Assembly (NCBI GenBank): GCA_050288425.1
Contig: JBNKDU010000032.1
Location: 9,539-73,538 of the forward strand
Source: JARRKU01 sp050288425
GTDB lineage: Bacteria; Desulfobacterota; Desulfobacteria; Desulfobacterales; Desulfosarcinaceae
DNA: 64,000 nucleotides
Direction of reading: 5' to 3'
Shown here one piece after another: positions 43,006-52,222 of the stretch. How positions within the stretch are numbered: the first letter of the stretch is position 1; each line of letters opens with the position of its first letter. Below the pieces are notes generated by a model. The model worked only from the letters and a program-made list of their open reading frames with translations, had not been told where the DNA came from and searched no databases. A program made the position numbers and the translations under genes.

Positions 43006-43365
43006 GTGCTGACACCCATGGAGACCTGCATGACCAAAGGCATTCACCAGCAGACCGTCCGAGGGGTGCGCCGACGGATGCCGGATGCGGTGGACCTTTA
43101 TGAACTGGCCGACTTGTTCAAATTGTTCGGCGACAGCACCCGTATCGCCATTCTCTGGGCGCTCACCGAGTCGGAGATGTGCGTCTGCGATTTGTGTGCC
43201 CTGTTGAAGATGAAACAGCCCGCCGTCTCCCACCAGCTCCGGAACCTGAAACAGGCGCGGGTGGTCAAGACGCGGCGCGAGGGCAAGGTGATCTATTACG
43301 CATTGGATGACGACCATATGGGCCAGTTGCTCCATATGGGCATGGAGCATATCCAGGAGAGCTGA
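43006..43365 (+). CDS. ArsR/SmtB-family metal-responsive repressor
   Basis: 119 residues, winged-helix fold. The helix-turn-helix (KMKQPAVSHQLRNLKQARVV, about 67-86) and wing (TRREGKVIYYAL) are complete. SEMCVCDLC near residue 48 is the alpha3 metal-site motif (CVCDL) used for soft metals in CadC/ArsR-type sensors, and several His/Met/Glu at the C-terminus (DDDHMGQLLHMGMEH) could form an alpha5 site. It should repress its own operon at the palindromic operator and release with Zn, Cd or Pb. Start GTG at 43006 has AAAGGA at the right distance; ATG at 43030 is an alternative. The ATPase gene follows after 19 bp. Confidence 0.88.
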   Translation: MLTPMETCMTKGIHQQTVRGVRRRMPDAVDLYELADLFKLFGDSTRIAILWALTESEMCVCDLCALLKMKQPAVSHQLRNLKQARVVKTRREGKVIYYALDDDHMGQLLHMGMEHIQES

Positions 43366-43384
43366 ATCGAATCGAGGAGTGGCA

Positions 43385-45502
43385 ATGGGAGAGCATGCCT
43401 TTGGACAGCGGTACCATCTGAAAAACCTGGATTGCGCCTCCTGCGCCGCCAAGATCGAGCATGGGCTGAAGAAGAGCGCGGCCGTTCGCGACGCGGTGAT
43501 CGATTTCGCCAATCTTACCCTGCATATCGACGCAACCGACATGCAAGCGGTGGCGGAAACCATCCGCGGCATCGAGCCGGGGGTCGAGATCCTGCCGTTT
43601 TCGTCTGCGGACGCTGGGGACGAGCCGGAAGGCTTGGACCTGCGCAGGGAATGGGCGCTGCTGATCACGGCCGGGTTGATGTTTCTTTGGTTGTTGCTGT
43701 CCGAACACTTCATAACGCCCGGTCCCCTGGCCCCCTGGGAGATTCTCATCGTCCTGGCCGCCTACCTGCTGGCCGGCTGGAACGTCCTCAAGGGCGCATG
43801 CCGCACCGTGGTCAAGGGCGCTTTCTTCGATGAGCATGTCCTCATGACCATCGCCACCGCCGGCGCCATCGCCATACACGCCTGGTCCGAGGCCGTGGGG
43901 GTCATGATTTTCTACAAGGTGGGCGAACTGCTCCAGGAAACGGCGGTGTCGCGATCGCGCCGTTCGATTCGCGCGCTGCTGGCGGCCAAACCCGACCGGG
44001 CCATGCTGCAGACTTCAGACGGGTACCGGCAGGTTTCGCCCGAGACGGTCCCCGTGGGCGGCATCATCGCCGTCAAACCGGGAGAGAAGATCCCCCTGGA
44101 CGGGGAGATCATCGAGGGACGCTCCCAGATCGATACATCGGCACTCACCGGTGAGGCGGTCCCCGTGTCGGCCCATGTCGGCGATGCGGTCATGGCCGGC
44201 CAGATCAACAAGACCGGTGCGTTGACCATCCGTGTGACCCGGCCATTCGGCGAATCCTCCATCGCCCGGGTGATGGACATGGTGGAAAACGCCACCGCCC
44301 GCAAGGCCAGGACCGAAAAGTTCGTTACCACCTTCGCCCGCTATTACACCCCGGCCGTGGTGCTGATCGCCGCCGCCATCGCCCTGGTTCCGCCCATGTT
44401 TACCGGCGGCGGTTTTTCATCCTGGATCTACCGCGCCCTGGTCATCCTGGTGATCTCCTGCCCCTGCGCCCTGATGGTCAGCATTCCACTGGGCTATTTC
44501 GGCGGGATCGGCCGCGCGTCGCGGGACGGTATCCTGGTCAAGGGATCCAACTTCCTCGACACCCTGGCGGCCGTCAGGACCGTGGTTTTCGACAAGACCG
44601 GTACGCTGACCCGGGGGGTGTTCCATGTTAACGACATCGTCAGCCTCAACGGGTATTCCCGGGAACAATTGCTGGAATTCGCCGCCGCCGCCGAGTACCA
44701 GTCCAACCATCCCATCGCCGCCTCCATCCTTTCGGCCAACGAGCGCAGCGGACGGCCCGTGGATTTGTCGCGGCTGTCCGACCACATCGATCTGTCCGGC
44801 CAGGGCGTGAGCGCACGCTACCGCGACCACCGGATCTTCGTGGGCAACGACAGCCTGTTGCACGTAAAGAACATTCCCCACCATAAGTGCGAGTTCGACA
44901 GCACCGTGGCCCATATCGTGGTGGACGCCGGATATGCCGGCTACATCACCATCGGCGACGAGATGCGTCCCGAAACCGCCGCCGCCGTCCAGGCCCTGCG
45001 GGACCAGGGAGTCGACCATGTGGCCATGCTCACCGGAGACAACGCCTGTGCGGCCGAGGCCGTGGGGAGCAGGCTGCGGCTCGATAGCGTCTATGCCGAT
45101 CTGCTGCCCGAGGACAAAGTGCGCATTTTCGAGGAGATCGATTCACGCAACTCCCCGGGAGAGAAGACCGCCTTCGTGGGCGACGGCATCAACGATGCGC
45201 CGGTGATCGCCCGGGCCGACATCGGCATGGCCATGGGCGGTCTGGGCAGCGATGCCGCCGTGGAAACCGCCGACGTGGTGCTGATGACCGATTCCCCCGC
45301 CAAGGTGGCCGAGGCCATAGCCATCGGCCGCCGGACCCGCCGCGTCGTCTGGCAGAACATCCTGCTGGTCTTTGCCGTCAAGGGCGTTTTCATCGTTTTC
45401 GGCGCCATGGGCATGGCCAGCATGTGGGAAGCCGTATTCGCCGATATGGGCACGGCCCTGCTGGCCGTGGTCAACTCCTCCCGGCTGCTGCACAAGGTTT
45501 AG
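43385..45502 (+). CDS. zntA: Zn/Cd/Pb-exporting P1B ATPase, ZntA/CadA-type
   Basis: 705 residues. One N-terminal HMA domain (LDCASCAAKIEH, about 14-25), then membrane helices, actuator TGEAVP, TM6 ISCPCALMVS, DKTGTLT, HP locus SNHPIAAS and hinge GDGINDAPV. The final helix pair reads FADMGTALLAVVNSSRLL; the Asp in this position marks the Zn/Cd/Pb (P1B-2) branch. It exports divalent metals from the cytosol. The ATG at 43385 is set by GAGGAG 6 nt upstream and matches the HMA start. It is co-transcribed with its ArsR regulator. Confidence 0.93.
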   Translation: MGEHAFGQRYHLKNLDCASCAAKIEHGLKKSAAVRDAVIDFANLTLHIDATDMQAVAETIRGIEPGVEILPFSSADAGDEPEGLDLRREWALLITAGLMFLWLLLSEHFITPGPLAPWEILIVLAAYLLAGWNVLKGACRTVVKGAFFDEHVLMTIATAGAIAIHAWSEAVGVMIFYKVGELLQETAVSRSRRSIRALLAAKPDRAMLQTSDGYRQVSPETVPVGGIIAVKPGEKIPLDGEIIEGRSQIDTSALTGEAVPVSAHVGDAVMAGQINKTGALTIRVTRPFGESSIARVMDMVENATARKARTEKFVTTFARYYTPAVVLIAAAIALVPPMFTGGGFSSWIYRALVILVISCPCALMVSIPLGYFGGIGRASRDGILVKGSNFLDTLAAVRTVVFDKTGTLTRGVFHVNDIVSLNGYSREQLLEFAAAAEYQSNHPIAASILSANERSGRPVDLSRLSDHIDLSGQGVSARYRDHRIFVGNDSLLHVKNIPHHKCEFDSTVAHIVVDAGYAGYITIGDEMRPETAAAVQALRDQGVDHVAMLTGDNACAAEAVGSRLRLDSVYADLLPEDKVRIFEEIDSRNSPGEKTAFVGDGINDAPVIARADIGMAMGGLGSDAAVETADVVLMTDSPAKVAEAIAIGRRTRRVVWQNILLVFAVKGVFIVFGAMGMASMWEAVFADMGTALLAVVNSSRLLHKV

Positions 45503-45578
45503 GGCTCGCACAAGACTATCCCGATATCCCTATCCTTCGGAGCCTTGCCGGACGGGCGCCTCGATACCTGAAAATGTC

Positions 45579-46106
45579 TCAGCGAGCCGCCCCGGCCGAA
45601 CCGGTATGCCGCAGCACCAGTTCCACCCGTCGGTTCAGCCGCCGGCCGGCCTCGCTGGCGTTGCTGACCACCGGCGCATAGGGTCCCACCCCCGCCGTGG
45701 CCAGGCGCCGAACCGGGATTTCGTATCGGCTGATCAGGGCGAAGGCCACGGAGGCGGCGCGGCGTCCCGAGAGGACGAGGTTGGCTTGCAGTCCACCCGT
45801 GTCGTCGGTGTGACCCACCAGATAGAAATTGCGGTCGGGGTGGGAGCGGATGAAGTCGGCGATGGTCTTCAGAGCCGGTTCGGAGGCAGGGTCGACGGCA
45901 TCGCTGCCGGCGACGAAGTGAATGTCGTAGATGGCGATCCTGCCGTCCTTTTCGATCCTGGATTCCAGCAGGCCGGGGGTCAGGGGCACCGATCGATATT
46001 CTTCCGGAGCTTCGTCGCCCCCAAGGGGGGAAACCGGGCTTTTGGCCTCGGCACCAAGGGGCAGCAGCATCGCCATGGACATGATCAACGCACCGATCGC
46101 TTTCAT
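45579..46106 (-). CDS. OmpA-family peptidoglycan-binding envelope protein
   Basis: 175 residues with a signal peptide (about 1-22) and a C-terminal OmpA/MotB domain (about 60-168). The characteristic stretch is VGHTDDTGGLQANLVLSGRRA followed by ATAGVGPYAPV and RRLNRRVEL, which bind mDAP in the murein. There is no lipobox Cys, so it is likely a soluble or weakly anchored periplasmic protein. The ATG at 46106 has AAGGAAGG upstream. A candidate promoter lies about 105 nt upstream. It is convergent with zntA. Confidence 0.85.
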   Translation of the reverse strand: MKAIGALIMSMAMLLPLGAEAKSPVSPLGGDEAPEEYRSVPLTPGLLESRIEKDGRIAIYDIHFVAGSDAVDPASEPALKTIADFIRSHPDRNFYLVGHTDDTGGLQANLVLSGRRAASVAFALISRYEIPVRRLATAGVGPYAPVVSNASEAGRRLNRRVELVLRHTGSAGAAR

Positions 46107-46209
46107 GGGGCACCTTCCTTTCAACAGTCGCCTATTCATCCATATATTATTGACGGCCGGCCGCGGGGCCTCGGCCCATCGCGCACCCCGTGGCGGGAAA
46201 AGTTCCCTG

Positions 46210-46238
46210 ACTATAAAGGCGAATCGGAAAAAAGTCGA
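46210..46238 (-). promoter_or_regulatory. Candidate promoter of the OmpA-like gene
   Basis: On the minus strand TCGACT (46238-46233), 17 nt and TATAGT (46215-46210). The leader would be about 97 nt. Confidence 0.4.
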
Positions 46239-46336
46239 GGAGATCGCGGCAGGGAGTCTCTCCGGCAGGCCGGCAATTTTGCGGCGGAGACGGGGGCCGT
46301 CCACCGGCGATCATGCCATCAGATGACAAGCCTGCG

Positions 46337-46630
46337 TTACCGGCGACGGAATCCGCGCAGGACCCAGAAGAGCAGCCAGCCCATGAGAACCGGGCCGAGG
46401 CCGGTATAGAGATAGGCGATCAGCTCGCCTTGCCAGGGCCGCATCACGGCGGCCGCGACCAGCGGGTAGAGCAGCGAGGCGGCAACGGCCAGCCGCACGG
46501 CGCCGGTGAGGGATTTCTTCGGCTTCACCAGGCGGGGCGGCGCCTGTTTGGGGGGTTTGATGATACGGGGCAACACCAGGGCACCGAAAACGATGGCCGA
46601 GATGATCAATATTTCCTGGTATCCGAACAT
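46337..46630 (-). CDS. Small protein with two to three membrane helices, unknown function
   Basis: 97 residues. An N-terminal helix (about 6-24, ILIISAIVFGALVLPRII) resembles TatA/B-like or DUF-type small proteins, then a Pro/Lys-rich cytosolic linker (KPPKQAPPRLVKPKK), and two more hydrophobic helices (about 45-92) with a basic end GFRRR. Conserved small proteins of this type are annotated only as hypothetical in anaerobes. AAAGGAA lies 6 nt before the ATG at 46630, which decides the start within a longer open frame. No functional assignment. Confidence 0.6.
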   Translation of the reverse strand: MFGYQEILIISAIVFGALVLPRIIKPPKQAPPRLVKPKKSLTGAVRLAVAASLLYPLVAAAVMRPWQGELIAYLYTGLGPVLMGWLLFWVLRGFRRR

Positions 46631-46933
46631 CCGTGTTCCTTTGCACTGGTTGCCGGTGGAGGTCGAAGCTTGGGACCTTATATCGGCCTTGGCCGAATAT
46701 CTCAAGGGCGACAATCAAAACTATCGAAGCTAGGAAGCTAGAGGAGGCTAGGGAGGCTAGGGACGTTCTTAAAATTTAAAGTTTAATTGTGAATTCCTCC
46801 GTTGGCACCTGGCGGCCGGCGATACCATTGTTCATTGCCTGTGCCGGCCGCGCCGGGGTATAGTGATGCCGGAATGTCCGACCTATTCGGACCTGCATCC
46901 CCGGCGGCCGCTTGATCTCACAGGAGGGGGAAC
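46631..46933. other. Divergent intergenic region with short GCTAG repeats
   Basis: Four GCTAG motifs at 46729, 46737, 46747 and 46756 lie 8-10 nt apart, followed by tagggacgttcttaaaattt (from 46758), which faintly resembles a left arm of the REPIN-like family but has no partner. Rightward hexamers TTGCCT (46835) and TATAGT (46859) with 18-nt spacing are a candidate promoter for the CoA-transferase gene. Nothing else is recognised. Confidence 0.4.
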
Positions 46934-48937
46934 ATGACTGAGAAGACTTTTCGATCCGTTACACACCCGGGATCGGCCGCGATGTCGTCCCGGCCGGCAA
47001 AGAGAGACAAGGTGGTTTCGGCGATGGAGGCGGTGCGGGTGATCCGCGACGGCGACTGGGTAGCCACCGGCGGTTTCGTGGGCATCGGATTTGCCGAAGG
47101 GCTGGCCATCGCCCTGGAGTCGCAATTCCGGGAAACCGGCCGTCCCCGGGATTTGACCCTGGTTTACGCCGCCGGTCAGGGGGATGGGGGCCAGCGGGGG
47201 CTCAACCATCTGGGTCACGGGGGCCTGGTCCGACGGGTGATCGGCGGTCATTGGGGGTTGGTGCCCAGGCTGCAGAAGCTGGCCCTGGAGAACAAGATCG
47301 AGGCCTACAATCTGCCCCAGGGCGTGATTTCCCATATGTACCGCGACATCGCGGCGGGCAAACCGCGCACCATCACTTCGGTGGGGCTGGGGACCTTCGT
47401 GGACCCGCGCAACGGCGGCGGTCGAATCAACGAATGCACCACCGAGGATATCGTCGAATTGATCGAATTCGACGGCCAGGAGTACCTGGCCTACAAGACC
47501 TTCCCTATCAACGTGGCCCTGCTCCGGGGCACCACCGCCGACACCGAAGGCAACGTCACCATGGAGAAGGAGGCCCTGACCCTGGAATCGCTGGCCATCG
47601 CCACGGCGGTACGCAATTCCGGCGGCGTGGTCATCGTCCAGGTAGAGCGCGTCGCCGGCCGGGGAACCCTCTATTCGCGCCAGGTCAAGATTCCCGGGAT
47701 TCTCGTGGACTGCGTGGTGGAGGCCCCGGCGGAGCATCATTGGCAGACCTTCGCCACCCGCTACAATCCGTCCTATTCCGGTGAGATCAAAGTCCCGGTG
47801 CAATCGATCCGGCCCCTGGAGCCGGGCGAACGCAAGATCATCGCCCGGCGGGCCGCACTGGAACTCAAACCCAATTCCGTGGTCAACCTGGGCATCGGCA
47901 TGCCCGAGGGGGTTTCCAGCATCGCCAACGAAGAGAAGATCCTGGATCTGATCACCCTGACGGCCGAACCGGGCGTCATCGGCGGTTTGCCGGCCGGCGG
48001 CCTGGATTTCGGCGCGGCGGTGAATACCGAGGCGCTCATCGATCAGCCCTCGCAATTCGACTTCTACGACGGCGGGGGATTGGACGTGGCCTTTCTGGGC
48101 CTGGCCCAGGCCGATGCGCACGGCAACCTCAATGTCAGCAAATTCGGCCCCAAGCTGGCGGGGGCGGGCGGATTCATCAACATCAGCCAGAACGCCCGCC
48201 GGGTGATCTTCATGGGGACCTTCACCGCCGGCGGTCTGAAGGTGAAGGCCGACCAAGGCCGGCTGCGGATCGTCCAGGAGGGCAAAGCCAGGAAGTTCGT
48301 CCGCCGGGTGGAGCATGTGACCTTCAGCGGCGAATATGCCGTGCGCAAGAATCAGCCGGTACGCTACATCACCGAGCGCTGCGTCTTCGAGTTGACGGCG
48401 GAGGGGATGGAACTCGTCGAGATCGCGCCGGGGATCGACCTGGAAACGGAAATCCTGGGGCAGATGGATTTCGAGCCGGTGATCCGGCGACCGCCGGCCC
48501 TCATGGACGGCCGGATTTTTCTACCCGAACCCATGATCCTGCGTCCGGATCTGGTGAGCCTGCCCCTCGATCAGCGATTGACCTACGATCCGGAGGCCAA
48601 TCTTTGCTTCGTGAACTTCGAAGGCCTGGTGATCCGCCGCCGCCAGACCATCGACGATATCGAGACCGCCGTGGCGCAGATCCTGGCGCCGCTGAACAAG
48701 CGGATCTACGCCATCGTCAATTATGACAACTTCGATATCCTGCCGGAGCTGGTGGACGACTATTCCGCCATGGTGAAACGGTTGATGGATCGTTTCTACA
48801 GCGGAGCGACACGGTACTCCACCAATACCTTCCTGCGCATGAAAATAGGGGATGCGCTGAAAGCCAAAGGCCTGGCCCCCGGCATGTACGCCAGCCGCGA
48901 CCAGGCCCAGAAGGCCCTGCATGGAGAGGAGGAGTAG
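46934..48937 (+). CDS. Family I acyl-CoA:acetate/propionate CoA-transferase with extra C-terminal domain
   Basis: 667 residues; the usual acetate/propionate CoA-transferase (YdiF/PCT) has about 520. Both halves are present: the N-terminal alpha-type half (about 25-290, DGDWVATGGFVGIGFAEGL) and the beta-type half (about 295-525), with the catalytic Glu in LTAEPGVIGG (residue 346). The added 130-140 residues (about 535-667, LTYDPEANLCFVNFEGLVI..., GMYASRDQAQKAL) are compact and conserved-looking but not recognised. The protein exchanges CoA between short-chain acids. Shine-Dalgarno AGGAGGGGG is 4 nt before the ATG. It stands alone, convergent with the DUF4340 gene. Confidence 0.85.
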   Translation: MTEKTFRSVTHPGSAAMSSRPAKRDKVVSAMEAVRVIRDGDWVATGGFVGIGFAEGLAIALESQFRETGRPRDLTLVYAAGQGDGGQRGLNHLGHGGLVRRVIGGHWGLVPRLQKLALENKIEAYNLPQGVISHMYRDIAAGKPRTITSVGLGTFVDPRNGGGRINECTTEDIVELIEFDGQEYLAYKTFPINVALLRGTTADTEGNVTMEKEALTLESLAIATAVRNSGGVVIVQVERVAGRGTLYSRQVKIPGILVDCVVEAPAEHHWQTFATRYNPSYSGEIKVPVQSIRPLEPGERKIIARRAALELKPNSVVNLGIGMPEGVSSIANEEKILDLITLTAEPGVIGGLPAGGLDFGAAVNTEALIDQPSQFDFYDGGGLDVAFLGLAQADAHGNLNVSKFGPKLAGAGGFINISQNARRVIFMGTFTAGGLKVKADQGRLRIVQEGKARKFVRRVEHVTFSGEYAVRKNQPVRYITERCVFELTAEGMELVEIAPGIDLETEILGQMDFEPVIRRPPALMDGRIFLPEPMILRPDLVSLPLDQRLTYDPEANLCFVNFEGLVIRRRQTIDDIETAVAQILAPLNKRIYAIVNYDNFDILPELVDDYSAMVKRLMDRFYSGATRYSTNTFLRMKIGDALKAKGLAPGMYASRDQAQKALHGEEE

Positions 48938-48952
48938 CGCGAGCGGATAAAT

Positions 48953-49948
48953 CTATTTCGTGTTGCCGCCGTCCTTCTTGCCGTCCTCGCTGCCGAGCAA
49001 CGCATCCAACTGCTTTATTAAGGTTTCCACGCGGCCTTTGTTGAGCAGGAAGGCGTAGGGAGTGCCGGAGGAGATCGCCGGATATTCTTCGGCCTCCTTC
49101 GTGGCGGGGGCGAATACCGACAAGAGGAAGGTTTTCCCATCGGCTTCGAAGGTCACGGTCCAGAGAGGATCCTGGAGACCCTGCTTGGCATCGTCGGCCA
49201 TATAGCCATCGCATTTCACCTGGAAGAAGCTGTTCAATACCTTGGCGACATCTGCGTTTTTGGCCGGCCGGCCCTCCTTGTCCTGCCATTGAATCTCGGG
49301 TTTGGCCGGCGGGGACGACGTTTCCGCTTCCTTCTTCTCTTCGGCCGGCTTCTCCTTCTCCTTTTTCGTCAGCGCCAGGGCATGGTCGCCCTTCTCGATG
49401 CGCAGGCCCGTGATGGCATCCTTCTCGAAATTCAACACGGTTTCGTCGCGCAACTCGGCCACGGTCTGGTCGAAGGTCCGCCGCATATTGCCCCGGGCGT
49501 GGTATACCCTGGGATCGCCCTCCAGTTTGACGAAGGTGTGTTGGTTGGTGGGGGCCAGGCGGCCGATATCCACATTGCGAAGAACCGTCTTGCCGGCCAT
49601 GGCCTGGAGGTGGATTTTCTTGTGGTCGTTCAGATCGTAGCGCTCATAGTTTTTCGATTCGGACACCAGGGCGGTGACGGTCAGATCCGCCGCGGCCTTG
49701 ACCATGTTGTTGGCCTTGATGCCGTCGGCCGGATAATCCTTGGGGACCAGGTACCATTTGTCGTCTTTCCTGGTCAGTTCGATGGTTTCGCCGGTACGGG
49801 CAATGACCAGTCGATCGATGGATTTGCTTTCCACGCTGTCCAACCGGGGCAGTTCGAAGTGGGTTTGGTCCTTGGAGCGCATTGTCAAATAGAGGGACAA
49901 GGCGACGATCACCAGGAGCAGAACGATATACTCTTTTTTCAGTTTCAT
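48953..49948 (-). CDS. DUF4340 membrane-anchored protein
   Basis: 331 residues. One N-terminal membrane anchor (about 6-23), then extracytoplasmic beta-rich repeats (about 30-190 and 225-310) of the DUF4340 family (SIDRLVIARTGETIELTRKDDKWYLV is the family opening). A Lys/Glu-rich low-complexity linker (KKEKEKPAEEKKEAE) lies between the two halves. DUF4340 genes occur with GldG-like ABC auxiliary genes, as here: it follows the GldG-like gene by 72 bp. No enzymatic function is known; a scaffold for the transporter is inferred. The tail is charged (GSEDGKKDGGNTK). Confidence 0.8.
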   Translation of the reverse strand: MKLKKEYIVLLLVIVALSLYLTMRSKDQTHFELPRLDSVESKSIDRLVIARTGETIELTRKDDKWYLVPKDYPADGIKANNMVKAAADLTVTALVSESKNYERYDLNDHKKIHLQAMAGKTVLRNVDIGRLAPTNQHTFVKLEGDPRVYHARGNMRRTFDQTVAELRDETVLNFEKDAITGLRIEKGDHALALTKKEKEKPAEEKKEAETSSPPAKPEIQWQDKEGRPAKNADVAKVLNSFFQVKCDGYMADDAKQGLQDPLWTVTFEADGKTFLLSVFAPATKEAEEYPAISSGTPYAFLLNKGRVETLIKQLDALLGSEDGKKDGGNTK

Positions 49949-50020
49949 GGGATCCTCGGTAGTTCCTTGGAGTTTGGCGTCTGGTTCGGGGGCCGTCCAC
50001 CGGGGTTCACGGCCGCGGCG

Positions 50021-52210
50021 CTATCGTTGAAATTGCAGCTGGATTCTTTTTCTGCGCGCGAGTCTGCGCATCCAGATGATCAGTCCCACCACCACCACCA
50101 GGATGGGCAGGCCCACGATGTTGACCGCCTTGATCACGGTCTTGGTGGCCGGTCCGGTCTTTTTCAAGGGGTTGAAGCGCTGTACCTTGCTGCGCATGGA
50201 GGCCAACGCTTCGCGTCCGTTGAGGGCATCGATCATGTTGAGGATGAACATGGCATTGGTGCTTTCCCCGCTGTCATCCAGCAATTGATCCTTGAGCATT
50301 TCGGACGAGGCGATGACGAAGATTTTGGCCGGCGGACCCTGGTCGCGAAAGGCTCCGCTGCCGGTAATTTGAGAAAGATTGGGTTTGGCCGGTCCGGATT
50401 CGTCTTTCTCCTCGGCCGTACCCTCTTCCTTTGGCTCCGCGGGCCCCGGCTTTTCGGGCATCTCCTTGCCTTTGAAGTAGCTGGTGAACGAACCTTCCAG
50501 CAGGTAGGCCAGGGGCAGGCTGTTCATCTCCTTGTCCGAAGCCGGCGGTTGCAGGAACATGGGATTCAGCGTGATCCGGTCGCGCATCTCCCAGGAGCGC
50601 GTGGACGAGGCCAGGAGCCGGTGGGATTCGATGTGCTGGGCGTCGATGCGCTCCTGGTCGAGTTCCAGCGGGGAGATCTTCACAACGACCAGACCCCGGA
50701 TATTTTTTATATAATCCAGATCCTTGTCGATGAACTGGTTCTGGATGATGGGGGCGAAGTAGACCGGCATATCGCCGCCGCCCTGCTGGGGGGGACGGCG
50801 CTGGCGGTAACAGTTCTCGTCCAGCACCAGGGATTTTTTGATGCGCACGCCGTAATGGTTCAGCAATTTCTCCAACCCGGTGTCCAGGGGGATGTAATTG
50901 GGCATCTGGTTGGCCATAAATGGTTGCTGGCCGGCCGGCCGGCTTTCCTTGAAGGCATCCACGAAAACGGCCAGGTTGGTGCCGCGCATGAGGGCCTGAT
51001 CGATCTGGTAGAGGTCATAATCGGAGAATTTCTCCGTGGGCCGGGCAATGACCAGGCACTTGAGGCCTTCGGGGACGGGATTCTCCTTGAGCATCACGAG
51101 TTTAATGGAATAGTTGGTGTTGATCAGGTTGTTGAAGCGCGACAGGCTCTCCTCGCTGCGCGGTCCCATGGGCTCGAGTTCCAGGGTGCCGTGGTCCGCC
51201 AGATAGCCCAGGTCCGCGTTGATATTGACCAGGCGTTCCAGATTGGCATTGATCTCTTCTTCCACCTGATCCATTTGCGCCAACTGGTATTGGGTGCCGA
51301 AGATGGGCAGCCGCAGGACCTGCAGCAGCGGGATCACCCGGGTCTCGTCCTTGTATTGCAGGACCAGGCCGATGCGTCCCCGTCCCGGCTCGACGTTGGC
51401 TTCCCGGATGGCCGGCCATTTGAGTACCATCACCTGCAGGTCCTCCAGGGACTTGGCCGCTTCGGGATCGGTGGTGGGGTCGATGTATTGGTAGCTCAAC
51501 TGATTGTACATCTTGGGGTTGAGTTCATCGACGATCTTCTTGATTTCGTCCGGGTAGGATTTCAACTCGTCCAGATTCATGTAAGGCGCCACCCGGTTGA
51601 TGGAGGAAGAAAGCACCAGTTTGACCTGCACCTTTTCTTCCAGGTTGAGCAGGGCGCTGACCTTGTGGTTGAGTTTCTGCATGGCCGTGGTCAGCTTGTA
51701 TTCCAATCCCTCGGTGCTGGTGATGGTGGGGATGCGTTCGATGATGTCGCCGTGGATGAGTACCAGGCCCATGTAGGCCTTCTTGAATTTGACCTCATCC
51801 TCTTCGACGATCTGAATCTGCACCGGCTGGATGCCGTAGCTGCGGGCCATCTCCCGGTTGCCGCCGGTATCGTCGGCGCCGATGCCTTCGGTCTCGGCGC
51901 TGACATTGTGGAAACGGTAATTGAAGAACTTGTTGCCGTGCAGGGCGTACTCCTTGAGCAGATCCTGCAGGTAACGTTCGGTATTGTTGTGCGGTGCCGG
52001 CAGGTCCTTGGTGAAGAAGACCTTGATGGTCAGCGGTTCGGACAGCGTGGAGACCACTTGTTTGCTCAGTTCGGATATGGAGTAGATCTTGTCTTTGGTC
52101 AGATCGATCCTGAAGAAGAGGGTGAGGCCGGCAACGTTCACCAGAACGATGACCAGGATGTACAGCAGCAGTTTGATATACTTCGAATACCGTTGACGGT
52201 GTGTGTGCAT
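50021..52210 (-). CDS. GldG-like ABC transporter auxiliary protein
   Basis: 729 residues. TM helix near the N-terminus (about 10-32), a large soluble extracytoplasmic region (about 35-690) of the ABC_transp_aux/GldG type (KQVVSTLSEPLTIKVFFTKDLP is the family start, then LLKEYALHGN), and a C-terminal helix (about 700-722). An acidic Glu/Pro-rich insert lies near residue 570-595. In Bacteroidetes GldA-GldF-GldG is needed for gliding; in other phyla the same trio is found without gliding and its cargo is unknown. It starts 12 nt after the permease stop. Confidence 0.85.
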   Translation of the reverse strand: MHTHRQRYSKYIKLLLYILVIVLVNVAGLTLFFRIDLTKDKIYSISELSKQVVSTLSEPLTIKVFFTKDLPAPHNNTERYLQDLLKEYALHGNKFFNYRFHNVSAETEGIGADDTGGNREMARSYGIQPVQIQIVEEDEVKFKKAYMGLVLIHGDIIERIPTITSTEGLEYKLTTAMQKLNHKVSALLNLEEKVQVKLVLSSSINRVAPYMNLDELKSYPDEIKKIVDELNPKMYNQLSYQYIDPTTDPEAAKSLEDLQVMVLKWPAIREANVEPGRGRIGLVLQYKDETRVIPLLQVLRLPIFGTQYQLAQMDQVEEEINANLERLVNINADLGYLADHGTLELEPMGPRSEESLSRFNNLINTNYSIKLVMLKENPVPEGLKCLVIARPTEKFSDYDLYQIDQALMRGTNLAVFVDAFKESRPAGQQPFMANQMPNYIPLDTGLEKLLNHYGVRIKKSLVLDENCYRQRRPPQQGGGDMPVYFAPIIQNQFIDKDLDYIKNIRGLVVVKISPLELDQERIDAQHIESHRLLASSTRSWEMRDRITLNPMFLQPPASDKEMNSLPLAYLLEGSFTSYFKGKEMPEKPGPAEPKEEGTAEEKDESGPAKPNLSQITGSGAFRDQGPPAKIFVIASSEMLKDQLLDDSGESTNAMFILNMIDALNGREALASMRSKVQRFNPLKKTGPATKTVIKAVNIVGLPILVVVVGLIIWMRRLARRKRIQLQFQR

Positions 52211-52222
52211 GACGGAACCTCT

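Noticed and set aside
46801..46825. A sigma54 promoter starting TTGGCACC upstream of the CoA-transferase gene
   Set aside because: The -24 box TGGCAC is perfect, but the position of the -12 GC reads CC and the TT before it is absent.
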